From NCBI GenBank assembly GCA_902465115.1, contig CABQMC010000075.1, positions 1-7,577 on the forward strand: a stretch of 7,577 bases of DNA, in the 5' to 3' direction. Origin of the DNA: an uncultured Collinsella sp. (GTDB lineage Bacteria; Actinomycetota; Coriobacteriia; Coriobacteriales; Coriobacteriaceae). Positions 1 through 6,824 of the stretch are shown piece by piece. The notes beneath the pieces were generated by a model. That model was not told the origin of the DNA. It searched no databases and saw only the letters and a list, made by a program, of their open reading frames with translations. Both the position numbers and the translations under genes were made by a program. How positions within the stretch are numbered: position 1 is the first letter of the stretch; every line of letters starts with the position of its first letter.

Positions 1-690
1 AGCGGCGGACTCGGGAGAAAGCTCCTCCACCGTATGACAGGCGCCAATGGAAACAACACCGGAGGCCGTGCGGCGCAGCGCGGAAATGTGCGCAGCGCTC
101 TCACAGGCACGGCCCAGGTCGCGAGCGAGCGCACGAATGTAGGTGCCCTTGCTCACCGAGAACGCCACGGTCCACACACACGTATCACCTTCGCCACCCA
201 CGGCGATCAGGTCAGCGGCATAGACCTCGACGGGGCGCGGAGGTAGGTCCACCGCATTACCCGCGCGAGCAGACTTGTAGGCGCGAACGCCATTGACCGA
301 GATAGCCGAAAACGCCGGCGGCACCTGCATCTGCGGACCCAGCATGGCGGCCAAGCGCTCACGGGCATAGGCAGGATCGCGGAGCTCGTTGGCAACAGCC
401 ACCGTGCGGACGGCCTCACCCTCCGCGTCATCGGTATTAGTCTCGGCGCCAAACGAGATGTCGGCGACGTAGCTTTTGGTATCGAGCGTCAGCATACCCA
501 GCAGACGGGTGGCCTGACCCACGCCCACCACCATGACACCCGATGCCATGGGGTCGAGCGTGCCGGCATGACCGACGCGCCGCTCATGGAGGGCGCGCCG
601 GCATTGCGAAACCACGTCGTGGGACGTGCAGCCCACCGGCTTATCGACAGCGAGCAGCAAATTCAGTTGAGAAGGCGTACGACGAGCCAT
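1..690 (-). CDS. truB: tRNA pseudouridine(55) synthase TruB, 3' end cut by window edge
   Basis: TruB converts U55 in the T-loop of tRNAs to pseudouridine. Translating the minus strand from the ATG at 690-688 gives 230 codons open to the window edge; TruB proteins are usually near 300 residues, so the C-terminal part lies outside. Visible family motifs are AVDKPVGCTSHDVV (residues 14-27), the catalytic loop HAGTLDPMASG (41-51) with the nucleophile Asp at residue 46, KSYVADISFGAETNTDD (72-88), QVPPAFSAISVNG (122-134) and SKGTYIRALARDLG (180-193). The catalytic core therefore looks intact. The start lies 15 nt after the stop of the upstream phosphoesterase gene, with only a weak GGATGG in front, so translation is probably coupled to the upstream gene. 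Position at the end of the rimP-nusA-infB-rbfA operon is typical. Family assignment is certain; I infer co-transcription. Confidence 0.96.
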   Translation of the reverse strand, partial: MARRTPSQLNLLLAVDKPVGCTSHDVVSQCRRALHERRVGHAGTLDPMASGVMVVGVGQATRLLGMLTLDTKSYVADISFGAETNTDDAEGEAVRTVAVANELRDPAYARERLAAMLGPQMQVPPAFSAISVNGVRAYKSARAGNAVDLPPRPVEVYAADLIAVGGEGDTCVWTVAFSVSKGTYIRALARDLGRACESAAHISALRRTASGVVSIGACHTVEELSPESAA

Positions 691-705
691 GTACCATCCA
701 AAAAG

Positions 706-1749
706 TTAAAGCTCGACGGTCACCGAAGCGGGATCCTCCCCTACCAGTTCGGCCAGCATAGGAAGTGCCACGGTGAGCGTCTCGAGAATCGTTCCGTTGT
801 TGGAGAAACCGGCGGCAGCGGGATGTCCGCCTCCGCCAAAAGCAGCAGCGATCTCGGACACGTTGAGGTCGCCCTTGGAGCGCAGGTTGCCGCGCACCTT
901 GGTATCGCCCTCGATGCCCTTCAGGAACAGGCAGACCTCCACACCCATCACCGAGCGCACCACATCGACCAGTCCGTCGCACTCATCCGAGGTGACACCG
1001 CAGGCCTCAAGGTCACTCTGGTACGCGTAGCTATACGCGACGCGCCCGTGGGCCACCGTCTTAATGCGGCCCATAACAATAGACTTGAGGTGCAAAAACT
1101 CAACGCGCATGCTCTGATAGACCTCGAGTGCAACGCGCGCCGGATCGGCACCGTGGGCAACCAGACGCGAGGCCGCATGGAACGCGGCGGCATCGGCGTT
1201 TTGGTACTGAAAACGGCCGGTATCGGTAACCAAACCGCACAGCAGGCAGGTCGCAACGCCATCACGTGCGACAATGCCACAATTGTCCAAGAAACGGTCG
1301 ATGATCATCGCGCAGGCTGCAGCTTCGACGCGCCTCAGGCTGAGCTCGGCAAACTCCTCGCGCGCCGGATGGTGATCGAAGCACACCACATGCTTGGAGC
1401 GACGAAGCACCTCGGCGGAATTATTGAGACGCTCGACGACCGGTACGTCCACCGAGATGAACAGGTCCGGATTGCCGGTGTACGCAGATGCCGGCACCAG
1501 GCGATCGGAGCCTTCCATAAAGCGGTAGATGCGCGGAACCGGGTCATCGTCTGCCAGCAGCAGCGCAATGTCCTTGTTGGGAAAAAACTTCATGAGCGAA
1601 AGGCCCAGACCCAACACGGAGCCCAAGGCATCGCCATCGGGAGAAGTATGTCCCGAAATCGCAATGGAGGACGCACCCTCGATGAGCTCGAGGATGCGTC
1701 GCTGAATATCTGCAGACTCGCACGAGGCGAGGTCGGCGGAATTAGTCAT
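706..1749 (-). CDS. nrnA: DHH/DHHA1 family phosphoesterase, NrnA-like (nanoRNase / pAp phosphatase)
   Basis: A 347-residue bifunctional-type DHH phosphoesterase. Characterised relatives (Bacillus NrnA, Mycoplasma MgpA) degrade 2-5 nt RNAs and dephosphorylate pAp; some actinobacterial relatives also cleave cyclic dinucleotides, so the exact substrate here is not fixed by sequence. The N-terminal DHH domain shows SGHTSPDGDALGS (32-44; His34, Asp38, Asp40), Asp101 in FISVDVP (97-103), the signature FDHHP (124-128) and TDTGRF (175-180), which together supply the metal ligands. The C-terminal DHHA1 domain ends with AAFGGGGHPAAAGF (302-315), the substrate-binding glycine-rich motif with His309. All key residues are present. 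No signal peptide or membrane segment is seen, so it is cytoplasmic. The start codon overlaps the rbfA end by 8 nt and has an AGGAGG 9 nt upstream, which fixes the start. This gene between rbfA and truB is a common arrangement in Gram-positives and links RNA recycling to the translation operon. Confidence 0.95.
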   Translation of the reverse strand: MTNSADLASCESADIQRRILELIEGASSIAISGHTSPDGDALGSVLGLGLSLMKFFPNKDIALLLADDDPVPRIYRFMEGSDRLVPASAYTGNPDLFISVDVPVVERLNNSAEVLRRSKHVVCFDHHPAREEFAELSLRRVEAAACAMIIDRFLDNCGIVARDGVATCLLCGLVTDTGRFQYQNADAAAFHAASRLVAHGADPARVALEVYQSMRVEFLHLKSIVMGRIKTVAHGRVAYSYAYQSDLEACGVTSDECDGLVDVVRSVMGVEVCLFLKGIEGDTKVRGNLRSKGDLNVSEIAAAFGGGGHPAAAGFSNNGTILETLTVALPMLAELVGEDPASVTVEL

Positions 1750-2152
1750 CTAAAGCTGCCTCCTGGACGGCGTCCGCTATCGGATAGCCGTCCTCGTCCT
1801 TTTCGATCGCAAGCGTGGCGGGAACGTTTTCCAGCGCACGCGTGATGCGCTCGGCCTCATCGGTCGAGCGATCGATGCGAAAATCGAGCTCGGGCGTGAC
1901 ACGCCAATCGAGCGAGCGAGCCAACAGGCTGCGAATACGGCCCTTGGCGCTTGCGAGCGCCTCCATGACCTCGTCGTAGCGGCTCGCATCGCACGACACG
2001 TACACGCGCGCGAACGAACGGTCCACCGCGACCTCGACCGCGGTCAAAGTAACCAGGTCGAGACGCGGATCGGAAACCTCAAAGAGCAGGATATAACCGA
2101 GCTTCTCGCGAAGCTGCTCGCCCAAACGGCGGGTTGCCTGCGTTTGCTTCAT
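1742..2152 (-). CDS. rbfA: 30S ribosome-binding factor RbfA
   Basis: RbfA is a small KH-fold protein that binds the 30S subunit near 16S rRNA helix 1 and helps its late maturation, including cold adaptation in E. coli. The 136-residue product has the expected size. It begins with an Arg-rich helix (TRRLGEQLREKLGYIL, residues 7-22), then the family's SDPRL motif (27-31), a beta strand run LVTLTAVEVAVDRSFARVYVS (33-53) and the C-terminal KH part with TPELDFRIDRSTDEAERI (86-103). The tail after about residue 117 is acidic and probably flexible. The start is supported by AGGGGGT, a near-match to the ribosome binding site, which overlaps the infB stop codon and lies 6 nt before ATG. The gene follows infB by 11 nt and overlaps the next gene by 8 nt, so tight translational coupling is likely. 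Nothing looks broken. Confidence 0.95.
   Translation of the reverse strand: MKQTQATRRLGEQLREKLGYILLFEVSDPRLDLVTLTAVEVAVDRSFARVYVSCDASRYDEVMEALASAKGRIRSLLARSLDWRVTPELDFRIDRSTDEAERITRALENVPATLAIEKDEDGYPIADAVQEAALDD
1759..1764 (-). promoter_or_regulatory. Shine-Dalgarno AGGAGG for nrnA inside rbfA
   Basis: On the minus strand a perfect AGGAGG sits 9 nt before the ATG of the phosphoesterase gene, inside the last codons of rbfA. It decides the phosphoesterase start and implies that the 8-nt overlap is a real coupled junction rather than a misplaced start. Confidence 0.8.
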
Positions 2153-2163
2153 AGAGCTACCCC

Positions 2164-4878
2164 CTACTCGGTACGGGCAACCTGGTCGATGCGGTAACCC
2201 TCGATCTGGTCGCCGGGCTTGATGTCCTGGAAGTTCTCCAGGCCAATGCCGCCCTCGGAACCGCTCTTGAGGCTCTTGGCCTCGTCCTTGTAGTGGCGCA
2301 TCGAGGCGATCTTGCCGTTGAAGACCACGATGCCGTCGCGCACCAGGCGCACGGAATCGGTCGCGGCAATCTCGCCCTCTTCGACGCGGACACCGGCGGC
2401 GATACCGACTTTTGGCACCTTGAAGGTGTCCAGGACGGTCGCGGTACCCGTGGCGACCTCGACCTCGGTGGGCTTGAGCATGCCGATACGGGCGGCGTCA
2501 AGCTCCTCGAGGCACTTGTAGATGACGTCGTAGCAACGGATCTCGACGCCCTCGCGCTCGGCGGCGGAGCGGGCCTTACCGTCGGGACGGACGCCAAATC
2601 CGATGATGATGGCGTTGGAGGCGTCGGCCAGGACGACGTCGGTCTCGTTGATGGCGCCAACGGCGGAGTGGATCGTGTTGATGCGGACCTCGGACTGATC
2701 CATCTTGTCGAGCGAGTCCTGAAGGGCCTCGATGGAACCCTGGACGTCGGCCTTGATGATCAGGTTGAGCTCCTTGACCTCGGCGTCGGCGATGGTCTCG
2801 AAGAGGTTCTCGAGCGTGACGTGCTTGACGCGGCTCTGCTCCTCGATACGAGCCTTGAGCGAACGCTCGTCGGCAAGGGCGCGAGCCTCGCGCTCGTCCT
2901 CGAACACGCGGAACTCGTCGCCTGCGTTGGGCACGGACTGCAGGCCCAAGATCTCGACGGCGTCGGAGGGACCAGCCTCGGTGACGGCGCGACCCTTGGG
3001 GTCGAGCATGGCACGGACGCGACCGTAGGTAAGGCCGGCGACCAGCGTATCGCCCACGTGCAGGGTACCGCGGGTCACGAGCACGGTAGCGACCGAGCCG
3101 CGGCCCTTGTCGAGCTTGGCCTCGAGGACGTTGCCGGAGGCAAAGGTGTCCGGGTTGGCCTTGAGCTCGAGCACGTCGGCCTGGAGCAGCACGGTCTCCA
3201 GAAGGTCGTCGATACCGATCTTCTGCTTGGCCGAGATGTTGACGAACATGTTCTGTCCGCCCCACTCCTCGGGGATGACTCCGTACTCGGTGAGCTCCTG
3301 ACGCACACGGTCGGGGTTGGCGCCCGGCTTATCGATCTTGTTGACGGCGACGACGATGGGTACGCCGGCGGCCTTGGCGTGGTTGATGGACTCGACGGTC
3401 TGGGGCATGACGCCGTCGTCGGCAGCAACGATCAGAATGACGATGTCGGTCACCTTGGCACCACGGGCACGCATAGCCGTAAAGGTGGCGTGACCCGGGG
3501 TATCGATAAAGGTGATCTTGCGGTCGTTGATCATGACCTGCGAAGCGCCGATGGCCTGCGTAATGCCGCCCGCCTCGCCGGCAGCAACACCGGTGTGACG
3601 GATAGCGTCGAGCAGCGACGTCTTGCCGTGGTCGACGTGGCCCATGACGGTGACGACCGGGGCGCGCGGCTTAAGGTCGGCCGGATCGTCGTAGAACGAG
3701 AAGGTGTTCTCCTCCTCGGGGGTGATGATCTTGATCTGACGGCCCAGGTCGTCGGCAACGAGCTCGACAAGGTCGTCGGACATGGACTGCGTCATCGTGA
3801 GCGGAGTACCCAGCAGGAACAGGCGCTTGATGATGTCGTTGGCCGGAACGTCGAGCGCCTCGGCAAGCTCCTGGACGGTAACGCCCTGAGAGACCTTGAT
3901 GGCGTCGAGGTCCTCGGGGTTCACGCCCTGGGCCAGCGCCTCCTCTATCTTGCGCTCCTCCTGAGCCTTGGCAGCCTCGCGCTCGCGCTTCTCCTTGCGC
4001 TTCTTGCGGCGACCGGTGGACTCGCGAGAGGCCTCCTCGACGGCGGCACGAGCTTCCTCGAGCACCTTCTCGCGGCTGTACTCCTCGGCCTCGCGAGCCA
4101 TGCGGCTGTAGTGGTCCTCTTCGTTGTTGTGACCGCCCTTGCGCTTCTTGCCCTTGCCCTGCTTATCGGGGTTGGGGAAGTCCATGCCGGCAGCGACGTT
4201 GTTGCTGGCGTTGGTGCGATGGCTGTGCGGACGGCTCTCGGAGGCGTTGCGCTCGGAATTGTTGTCGGAGGCGTTGCGATCGTTACGACGGCCACCGCGG
4301 CGGTCGTTGTTGCCGCCACGACGGTTGCCGCGCTCTGCGGCGCGCTCGGCCTTGGCCTTGTCCTCAGCGTCCTTCTTCTCCTTGAGCACGGTCTCCTGTG
4401 CGGCAATCTGGTCGAGCAGCGAACGGAAGCGCGAACCGGAGTCGGAAGCGGGAACGGCGCGGCGCTGGGCCTCGCGGGCAGCCTCCTCCTTCTCGCGGGC
4501 AAGACGCTCCTGCTCGGCCTTCTTCTTGGCCTCGGCCTCGGCGCGGGCAGCCTCCTCGGCCGCCTGGGCTGCGGCAAACTGGCGGCGCTCCTCCTCGCGT
4601 GCCTTCTCGGCGGCGATGCGCTCGCGCTCGGCCTCGGCGGCGCGTGCGGCCTCCTCGGCGGCAGCTGCCTGCTCCTCGGCCTGCTTGGCGGCCTCGACTT
4701 CCTGAGCGCGGGCCTCGATCACCGAGGCGAGCTGCTTGCGGACCATAGCGACATAGGCGTCCTCCAAGGTGGAGGAAGCGGACTTAGCGGGAATCTTCAT
4801 ATCGGCGAGATGACCCATCAGTTCCTTGGAGGTCATGCCGAACTCTTTGGCCAGGGTGGACACACGGACTTTTGCCAT
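2164..4878 (-). CDS. infB: translation initiation factor IF-2
   Basis: IF2 is the GTPase that places initiator fMet-tRNA on the 30S subunit and promotes 50S joining. The product is 904 residues with a full long-form layout. A first IF2_N module spans about 1-50 ([19 protein letters not shown]). An Ala/Glu/Arg/Lys-rich helical or coiled-coil linker follows at about 55-140, then a disordered Arg/Gly/Asn-rich stretch at about 183-228, a second charged linker at about 255-312, and a second IF2_N module at about 322-372. The GTPase core has G1 GHVDHGKT (413-420), GIT (438-440), G3 DTPGH (459-463), G4 NKID (513-516) and G5 SAK (549-551). Domains II, III and the fMet-tRNA-binding C2 domain (about 805-904, ending [16 protein letters not shown]) complete the protein. 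All GTP-binding residues are intact. The ATG has AGGTGA 6 nt upstream, and the N-terminus MAKVRV fits the family. It follows nusA after an unusually long 91-nt spacer with two hairpins. Confidence 0.98.
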   Translation of the reverse strand: MAKVRVSTLAKEFGMTSKELMGHLADMKIPAKSASSTLEDAYVAMVRKQLASVIEARAQEVEAAKQAEEQAAAAEEAARAAEAERERIAAEKAREEERRQFAAAQAAEEAARAEAEAKKKAEQERLAREKEEAAREAQRRAVPASDSGSRFRSLLDQIAAQETVLKEKKDAEDKAKAERAAERGNRRGGNNDRRGGRRNDRNASDNNSERNASESRPHSHRTNASNNVAAGMDFPNPDKQGKGKKRKGGHNNEEDHYSRMAREAEEYSREKVLEEARAAVEEASRESTGRRKKRKEKREREAAKAQEERKIEEALAQGVNPEDLDAIKVSQGVTVQELAEALDVPANDIIKRLFLLGTPLTMTQSMSDDLVELVADDLGRQIKIITPEEENTFSFYDDPADLKPRAPVVTVMGHVDHGKTSLLDAIRHTGVAAGEAGGITQAIGASQVMINDRKITFIDTPGHATFTAMRARGAKVTDIVILIVAADDGVMPQTVESINHAKAAGVPIVVAVNKIDKPGANPDRVRQELTEYGVIPEEWGGQNMFVNISAKQKIGIDDLLETVLLQADVLELKANPDTFASGNVLEAKLDKGRGSVATVLVTRGTLHVGDTLVAGLTYGRVRAMLDPKGRAVTEAGPSDAVEILGLQSVPNAGDEFRVFEDEREARALADERSLKARIEEQSRVKHVTLENLFETIADAEVKELNLIIKADVQGSIEALQDSLDKMDQSEVRINTIHSAVGAINETDVVLADASNAIIIGFGVRPDGKARSAAEREGVEIRCYDVIYKCLEELDAARIGMLKPTEVEVATGTATVLDTFKVPKVGIAAGVRVEEGEIAATDSVRLVRDGIVVFNGKIASMRHYKDEAKSLKSGSEGGIGLENFQDIKPGDQIEGYRIDQVARTE
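4195..4332 (-). other. Arg/Gly/Asn-rich disordered stretch in IF2
   Basis: Within infB, residues about 183-228 are dominated by Arg, Gly, Asn and Ser, with RGG-like pieces such as [18 protein letters not shown] (183-200) followed by an Asn/Ser-rich part with [16 protein letters not shown] (202-217). No fold is recognisable. It separates two strongly helical charged linkers. IF2 N-terminal regions vary widely between bacteria, so this is a lineage-specific linker. RNA or ribosome contact is plausible from the composition but not shown. Confidence 0.7.
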
Positions 4879-4884
4879 ATGACT

Positions 4885-4890
4885 TCACCT
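4885..4890 (-). promoter_or_regulatory. Shine-Dalgarno AGGTGA for infB
   Basis: AGGTGA on the minus strand, 6 nt before the infB ATG, supports the chosen start and gives IF2 an independent ribosome binding site, which it needs because the nusA stop is 91 nt away. Confidence 0.7.
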
Positions 4891-4899
4891 ACCCTTTCT

Positions 4900-4914
4900 G
4901 GCACCTTGGGTGCC
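4900..4914 (-). repeat. Small inverted repeat in the infB leader
   Basis: GGCACC and GGTGCC form a perfect 6-bp stem with a 3-nt loop, 9 nt upstream of the infB ribosome binding site. The sequence after it in the reading direction is AGAAAGGG rather than a T-run, so it is not an intrinsic terminator. It could affect translation initiation or message stability of infB; that is inference. Confidence 0.55.
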
Positions 4915-4939
4915 TAGAGACTGAACGAGCGTGGGAGAT

Positions 4940-4960
4940 GCGCCGGGACCTGCCCGGCGC
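4940..4960 (-). repeat. GC-rich hairpin just after the nusA stop
   Basis: GCGCCGGG and CCCGGCGC form a perfect 8-bp stem, all G-C pairs, with a 5-nt loop, starting 9 nt after the nusA stop codon. The following bases in the reading direction are ATCTCCCACGC, so the T-run of an intrinsic terminator is absent. It may protect the upstream message end, act as a processing or pause site, or be chance in GC-rich DNA. Confidence 0.6.
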
Positions 4961-4969
4961 GACCGCGCG

Positions 4970-6217
4970 CTAGATCAGGTCCTCCGCATCATCGAAGGCG
5001 TCGGTGTCGTGGACACCGCAGAAACGGGAGCCGGGACGAGCCTGGTTGCGGCACTGGATGCCGTCCTCGGACACGTACTCGCAGCGGCGGACGTCCTCGT
5101 CCTCCTCGTCACCAATCAGGTCGGCGGCGGGCTCCTCGTGAACGGGAACGTTCTTGAGGATGTCGGCGGCAAGCGTCTCGGACTTGATGTCGATGTGCCA
5201 GCCGGTCAGGCGCGCGGCGAGGCGGGCGTTCTGGCCCTCCTTGCCGATGGCGAGGGACAGCTGGTCGTCGGGCACGATGACGCCGGCGTAGGCCTTCTCC
5301 TCGTCGATGAGGACGCGGGTGACCTTAGCGGGCGACAGGGCGTTGGCGACGTAGACGGCAGGATCGGCATCCCAAAGGATGACGTCGACGCGCTCGCCAC
5401 GGAGCTCGCCCACGACAGCGCGAACACGGCTGCCCTTGGGGCCGACGCAGGCGCCCACGGGATCCAGACGGTCGTCGAGCGAGTGGACGGCAACCTTGGA
5501 GCGCTGGCCGGGCTCGCGGGCGATCGACTTGATCTGGACGGTGCCCTCATAGATCTCGGGCACCTCCTGCTCAAACAGACGACGCATGAGCTCGGGGTGG
5601 GTACGGGAGATGACAATCGGCGGACGGCTGTGCTCGCCACGAACCGGCTGCAGGTTGGAGTTGGGGTCGCGAACGTCGATGATCACGGCCTTGATGTGCT
5701 GGTTGTGCAGGTAGCGCTCGCCCATCGGACGCTCGTTGCGTTCGTTCTCGTAACGGCGCTGGTCGAAGTGCGGCAGCTCGGCCTCGACGCCCTCGCGGAT
5801 CTTGACGATCGTGAAGTCGGGCGTGGACTGCAGCACGGTACCGCTGATGAGGTCACCGATGCGGCCGGAGAACTCCTCGTAGATCTGCTCGCGGGCGGAG
5901 TTGCGCACGATGGCGTTGATCTCGGCCTTGGCGTGCTGGGCGGCGATGCGGCTCGTGTTCTTGGGGGTGACGTCGATCTCCTCGAACTCGGTGAAGTTGC
6001 CTTCCTCGTCCATGGAATCGTCAATCGGCTCCAGACGGTAGACGTAGATCTTGCCGGTGGTGCGGTCGATGGTCACCTTGGCGCCCCACTCAAGATGCAG
6101 GATCTCGGCATAGCTCTTGGCGAGCGACTGCTCCAGGCGGTCGATCAGGTAGAGCTGGTCGATGTGCTTCTCCTGGCAAAGCTCCATCAGGGCGGACATC
6201 ATGTCGGATGCTGCCAT
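4970..6217 (-). CDS. nusA: transcription elongation/termination factor NusA with a C-terminal Cys/His tail
   Basis: NusA binds RNA polymerase and nascent RNA, increases pausing and hairpin-dependent termination, and takes part in rRNA antitermination. The 415-residue product shows the NusA N-terminal domain (about 1-125, with [14 protein letters not shown] at 26-39), an S1 domain (about 126-195), KH1 with [11 protein letters not shown] (234-244) and [11 protein letters not shown] (255-265), and KH2 with [21 protein letters not shown] (320-340). The E. coli-type acidic repeats are absent. Beyond KH2, an acidic linker (GDEEDEDV, 369-376) leads to Cys379, Cys389, Cys400 and His403 in the pattern C-x9-C-x10-C-x2-H, which looks like a small zinc-binding knuckle; Bacillus-type NusA (about 370 residues) ends before this. 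The start lies 1 nt after the rimP stop, with the purine-rich AAGGAAGGAAAG at 6222-6233. ylxR, commonly next, is missing. NusA identity is certain; metal binding by the tail is inferred. Confidence 0.98.
   Translation of the reverse strand: MAASDMMSALMELCQEKHIDQLYLIDRLEQSLAKSYAEILHLEWGAKVTIDRTTGKIYVYRLEPIDDSMDEEGNFTEFEEIDVTPKNTSRIAAQHAKAEINAIVRNSAREQIYEEFSGRIGDLISGTVLQSTPDFTIVKIREGVEAELPHFDQRRYENERNERPMGERYLHNQHIKAVIIDVRDPNSNLQPVRGEHSRPPIVISRTHPELMRRLFEQEVPEIYEGTVQIKSIAREPGQRSKVAVHSLDDRLDPVGACVGPKGSRVRAVVGELRGERVDVILWDADPAVYVANALSPAKVTRVLIDEEKAYAGVIVPDDQLSLAIGKEGQNARLAARLTGWHIDIKSETLAADILKNVPVHEEPAADLIGDEEDEDVRRCEYVSEDGIQCRNQARPGSRFCGVHDTDAFDDAEDLI
5009..5083 (-). other. CCCH zinc-knuckle-like tail of NusA
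   Basis: Codons 379-403 of nusA encode [11 protein letters not shown] (379-389) and FCGVH (399-403), giving C-x9-C-x10-C-x2-H. The shape, with a Gly before the second Cys and an aromatic before the third Cys, recalls small zinc-binding motifs of the kind C..(T/S)..G..C....G..(Y/F)C..H. It is followed by an acidic end, [10 protein letters not shown]. Spacing and residue types fit four metal ligands; no partner or function is known to me. Confidence 0.6.
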
Positions 6218-6218
6218 C

Positions 6219-6713
6219 TTACTTTCCTTCCTTCGCGGGCTTGAAGTCGTAGGTGGGCTTCAACTTGCACTTTTTAACATCAGAGAAATCGAGGGTAACG
6301 GACTCGCCGTCCTCAAGCTCGAGGGTCACGTTGGTCTCGGTCGCGGCGGCAATCTTGCCGGCGTACTTGCGACGGCCCTCGGTGGCGGTGGAGGTGAGCT
6401 CACAGTTCTCGCCCACAAAGCGGGCAAAGTCGCACGGGCGGCGCAGCGGACGCGCCATACCCGGGCTCGACACCTCGAGCGTATAGCTCGAAGAGATAGG
6501 GTCGAGCTCCTCAATCACATCGCCGACCCACTTGGTGTTGGCCGTGACGTCGTTGAGCGACAGGCTCTGACCCTCGGCACCCTCGATACGCACGCGTACG
6601 CAGGGGGCCTTGGTGGCACCCACGAGCTCGACGTCGACGATGTCGACATCGTGCTGGGGAGCGACGGCCTCGAGCGCGTCGATGATCGCCTGCTCGGTCT
6701 TAGTCTTGACCAT
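6219..6713 (-). CDS. rimP: ribosome maturation factor RimP
   Basis: RimP is needed for maturation of the 30S subunit, acting early near the S12 binding region. The 164-residue product has the two-domain RimP layout. The N-terminal domain has DVDIVDVELVG (22-32), VRVRIEG (39-45) and the family hallmark YTLEVSSPGMARPL (77-90), and a C-terminal SH3-like barrel (about 95-155) contains YAGKIAAATETNVTLELEDG (117-136). The lysine-rich end KPAKEGK is usual. The frame stays open upstream to 6926, but the ATG at 6713 is chosen because GGAGGT sits 6 nt before it and the upstream part runs through a terminator and promoter. An ATG six codons earlier (6731) overlaps that ribosome binding site and is less likely. 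It is the first gene of the operon after the leader, and nusA starts 1 nt after its stop. Confidence 0.96.
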   Translation of the reverse strand: MVKTKTEQAIIDALEAVAPQHDVDIVDVELVGATKAPCVRVRIEGAEGQSLSLNDVTANTKWVGDVIEELDPISSSYTLEVSSPGMARPLRRPCDFARFVGENCELTSTATEGRRKYAGKIAAATETNVTLELEDGESVTLDFSDVKKCKLKPTYDFKPAKEGK

Positions 6714-6719
6714 TGCGGC

Positions 6720-6725
6720 ACCTCC
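6720..6725 (-). promoter_or_regulatory. Shine-Dalgarno GGAGGT for rimP
   Basis: A perfect GGAGGT on the minus strand, 6 nt before the ATG at 6713-6711, decides the rimP start. It lies only 8 nt beyond the T-run of the leader terminator, so ribosome access and termination could influence each other. Confidence 0.85.
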
Positions 6726-6733
6726 ATCCATAC

Positions 6734-6766
6734 AAAAAAGAAGCGGGGCCGAAACCCCACTTCTTT
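6734..6766 (-). terminator. Intrinsic terminator in the rimP-nusA leader (candidate attenuator)
   Basis: Read on the minus strand, AAAGAAGTGGGG pairs with CCCCGCTTCTTT to give a 12-bp stem with one U-G wobble and the loop TTTCGG, which can tighten to a UUCG tetraloop. The right arm merges into a run of six T (6739-6734). This is a textbook intrinsic terminator, yet it lies after the apparent promoter and immediately before the rimP ribosome binding site, while leuS already has its own terminator at 6911-6942. It is therefore best read as a leader attenuator. NusA, made from this operon, stimulates such terminators, and autogenous control of nusA operons is known in other bacteria. A competing pairing of the upstream AAATGAAGT (6783-6775) with the right arm is possible but weak. 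Confidence 0.8.
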
Positions 6767-6780
6767 CAATTACTACTTCA

Positions 6781-6792
6781 TTTGCAAGCAAA
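6781..6792. repeat. Inverted repeat TTTGCAAGCAAA at the presumed transcription start
   Basis: TTTGC and GCAAA form 5-bp arms around AA, directly after the -10 box and covering the expected start of transcription of the rimP operon. It shares the 8-mer TGCAAGCA with a second inverted repeat 33 bp away, so it could be half of a paired operator. Chance similarity is not excluded. Confidence 0.45.
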
Positions 6793-6820
6793 CTATACCA
6801 ATAGCTGCAGAAACGTGCAA
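6792..6820 (-). promoter_or_regulatory. Promoter of the rimP-nusA-infB operon
   Basis: On the minus strand TTGCAC (6820-6815) serves as -35, followed by a 17-nt spacer and TATAGT (6797-6792) as -10, matching five of six consensus bases. The bases TGG before the -10 make it an extended -10 (TGn). Transcription would start near 6785, giving a leader of about 70 nt to the rimP ATG. The site lies between the leuS terminator and the rimP gene, as expected for a primary operon promoter. It is predicted from consensus only. Confidence 0.7.
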
Positions 6821-6824
6821 GCAC
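6815..6824. repeat. Inverted repeat GTGCAAGCAC over the -35 region
   Basis: GTGC and GCAC form a perfect palindrome around AA and overlap the -35 hexamer TTGCAC of the rimP operon promoter. It shares TGCAAGCA with the repeat at 6781-6792; the centres are 33 bp apart, close to three helical turns. This arrangement would suit a dimeric regulator binding on both sides of the promoter, but no regulator is identified. Confidence 0.45.

Noticed and set aside
568..1845. 425-codon open frame on the plus strand opposite nrnA and the truB start
   Set aside because: It is in register with the real genes and spans two of them plus their junction; no protein family features.
4459..4713. Repetitive GCC/GAG/GCG tract as a DNA repeat or mobile sequence
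   Set aside because: It encodes the Ala/Glu/Arg/Lys-rich linker of IF2, a common low-complexity protein feature; no unit repeats cleanly at DNA level.
2293..4917. 874-codon open frame on the plus strand opposite infB
   Set aside because: It is in exact codon register with infB, so it is open only because infB lacks TTA, CTA and TCA codons. The translation is low-complexity Gly/Leu/Val/Asp with no family motif, and infB is unambiguous.
4931..6244. 437-codon open frame on the plus strand opposite nusA
   Set aside because: Same register effect as over infB; composition is a mirror of nusA codons, with no recognisable domain.
6734..6766. Leader hairpin as a second leuS terminator only, or as a T-box/riboswitch
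   Set aside because: It lies about 200 nt past the leuS stop, beyond a good terminator and a good promoter, so a leuS role is secondary. The roughly 70-nt leader is too short for a T-box and shows no T-box or aptamer-like sequence.
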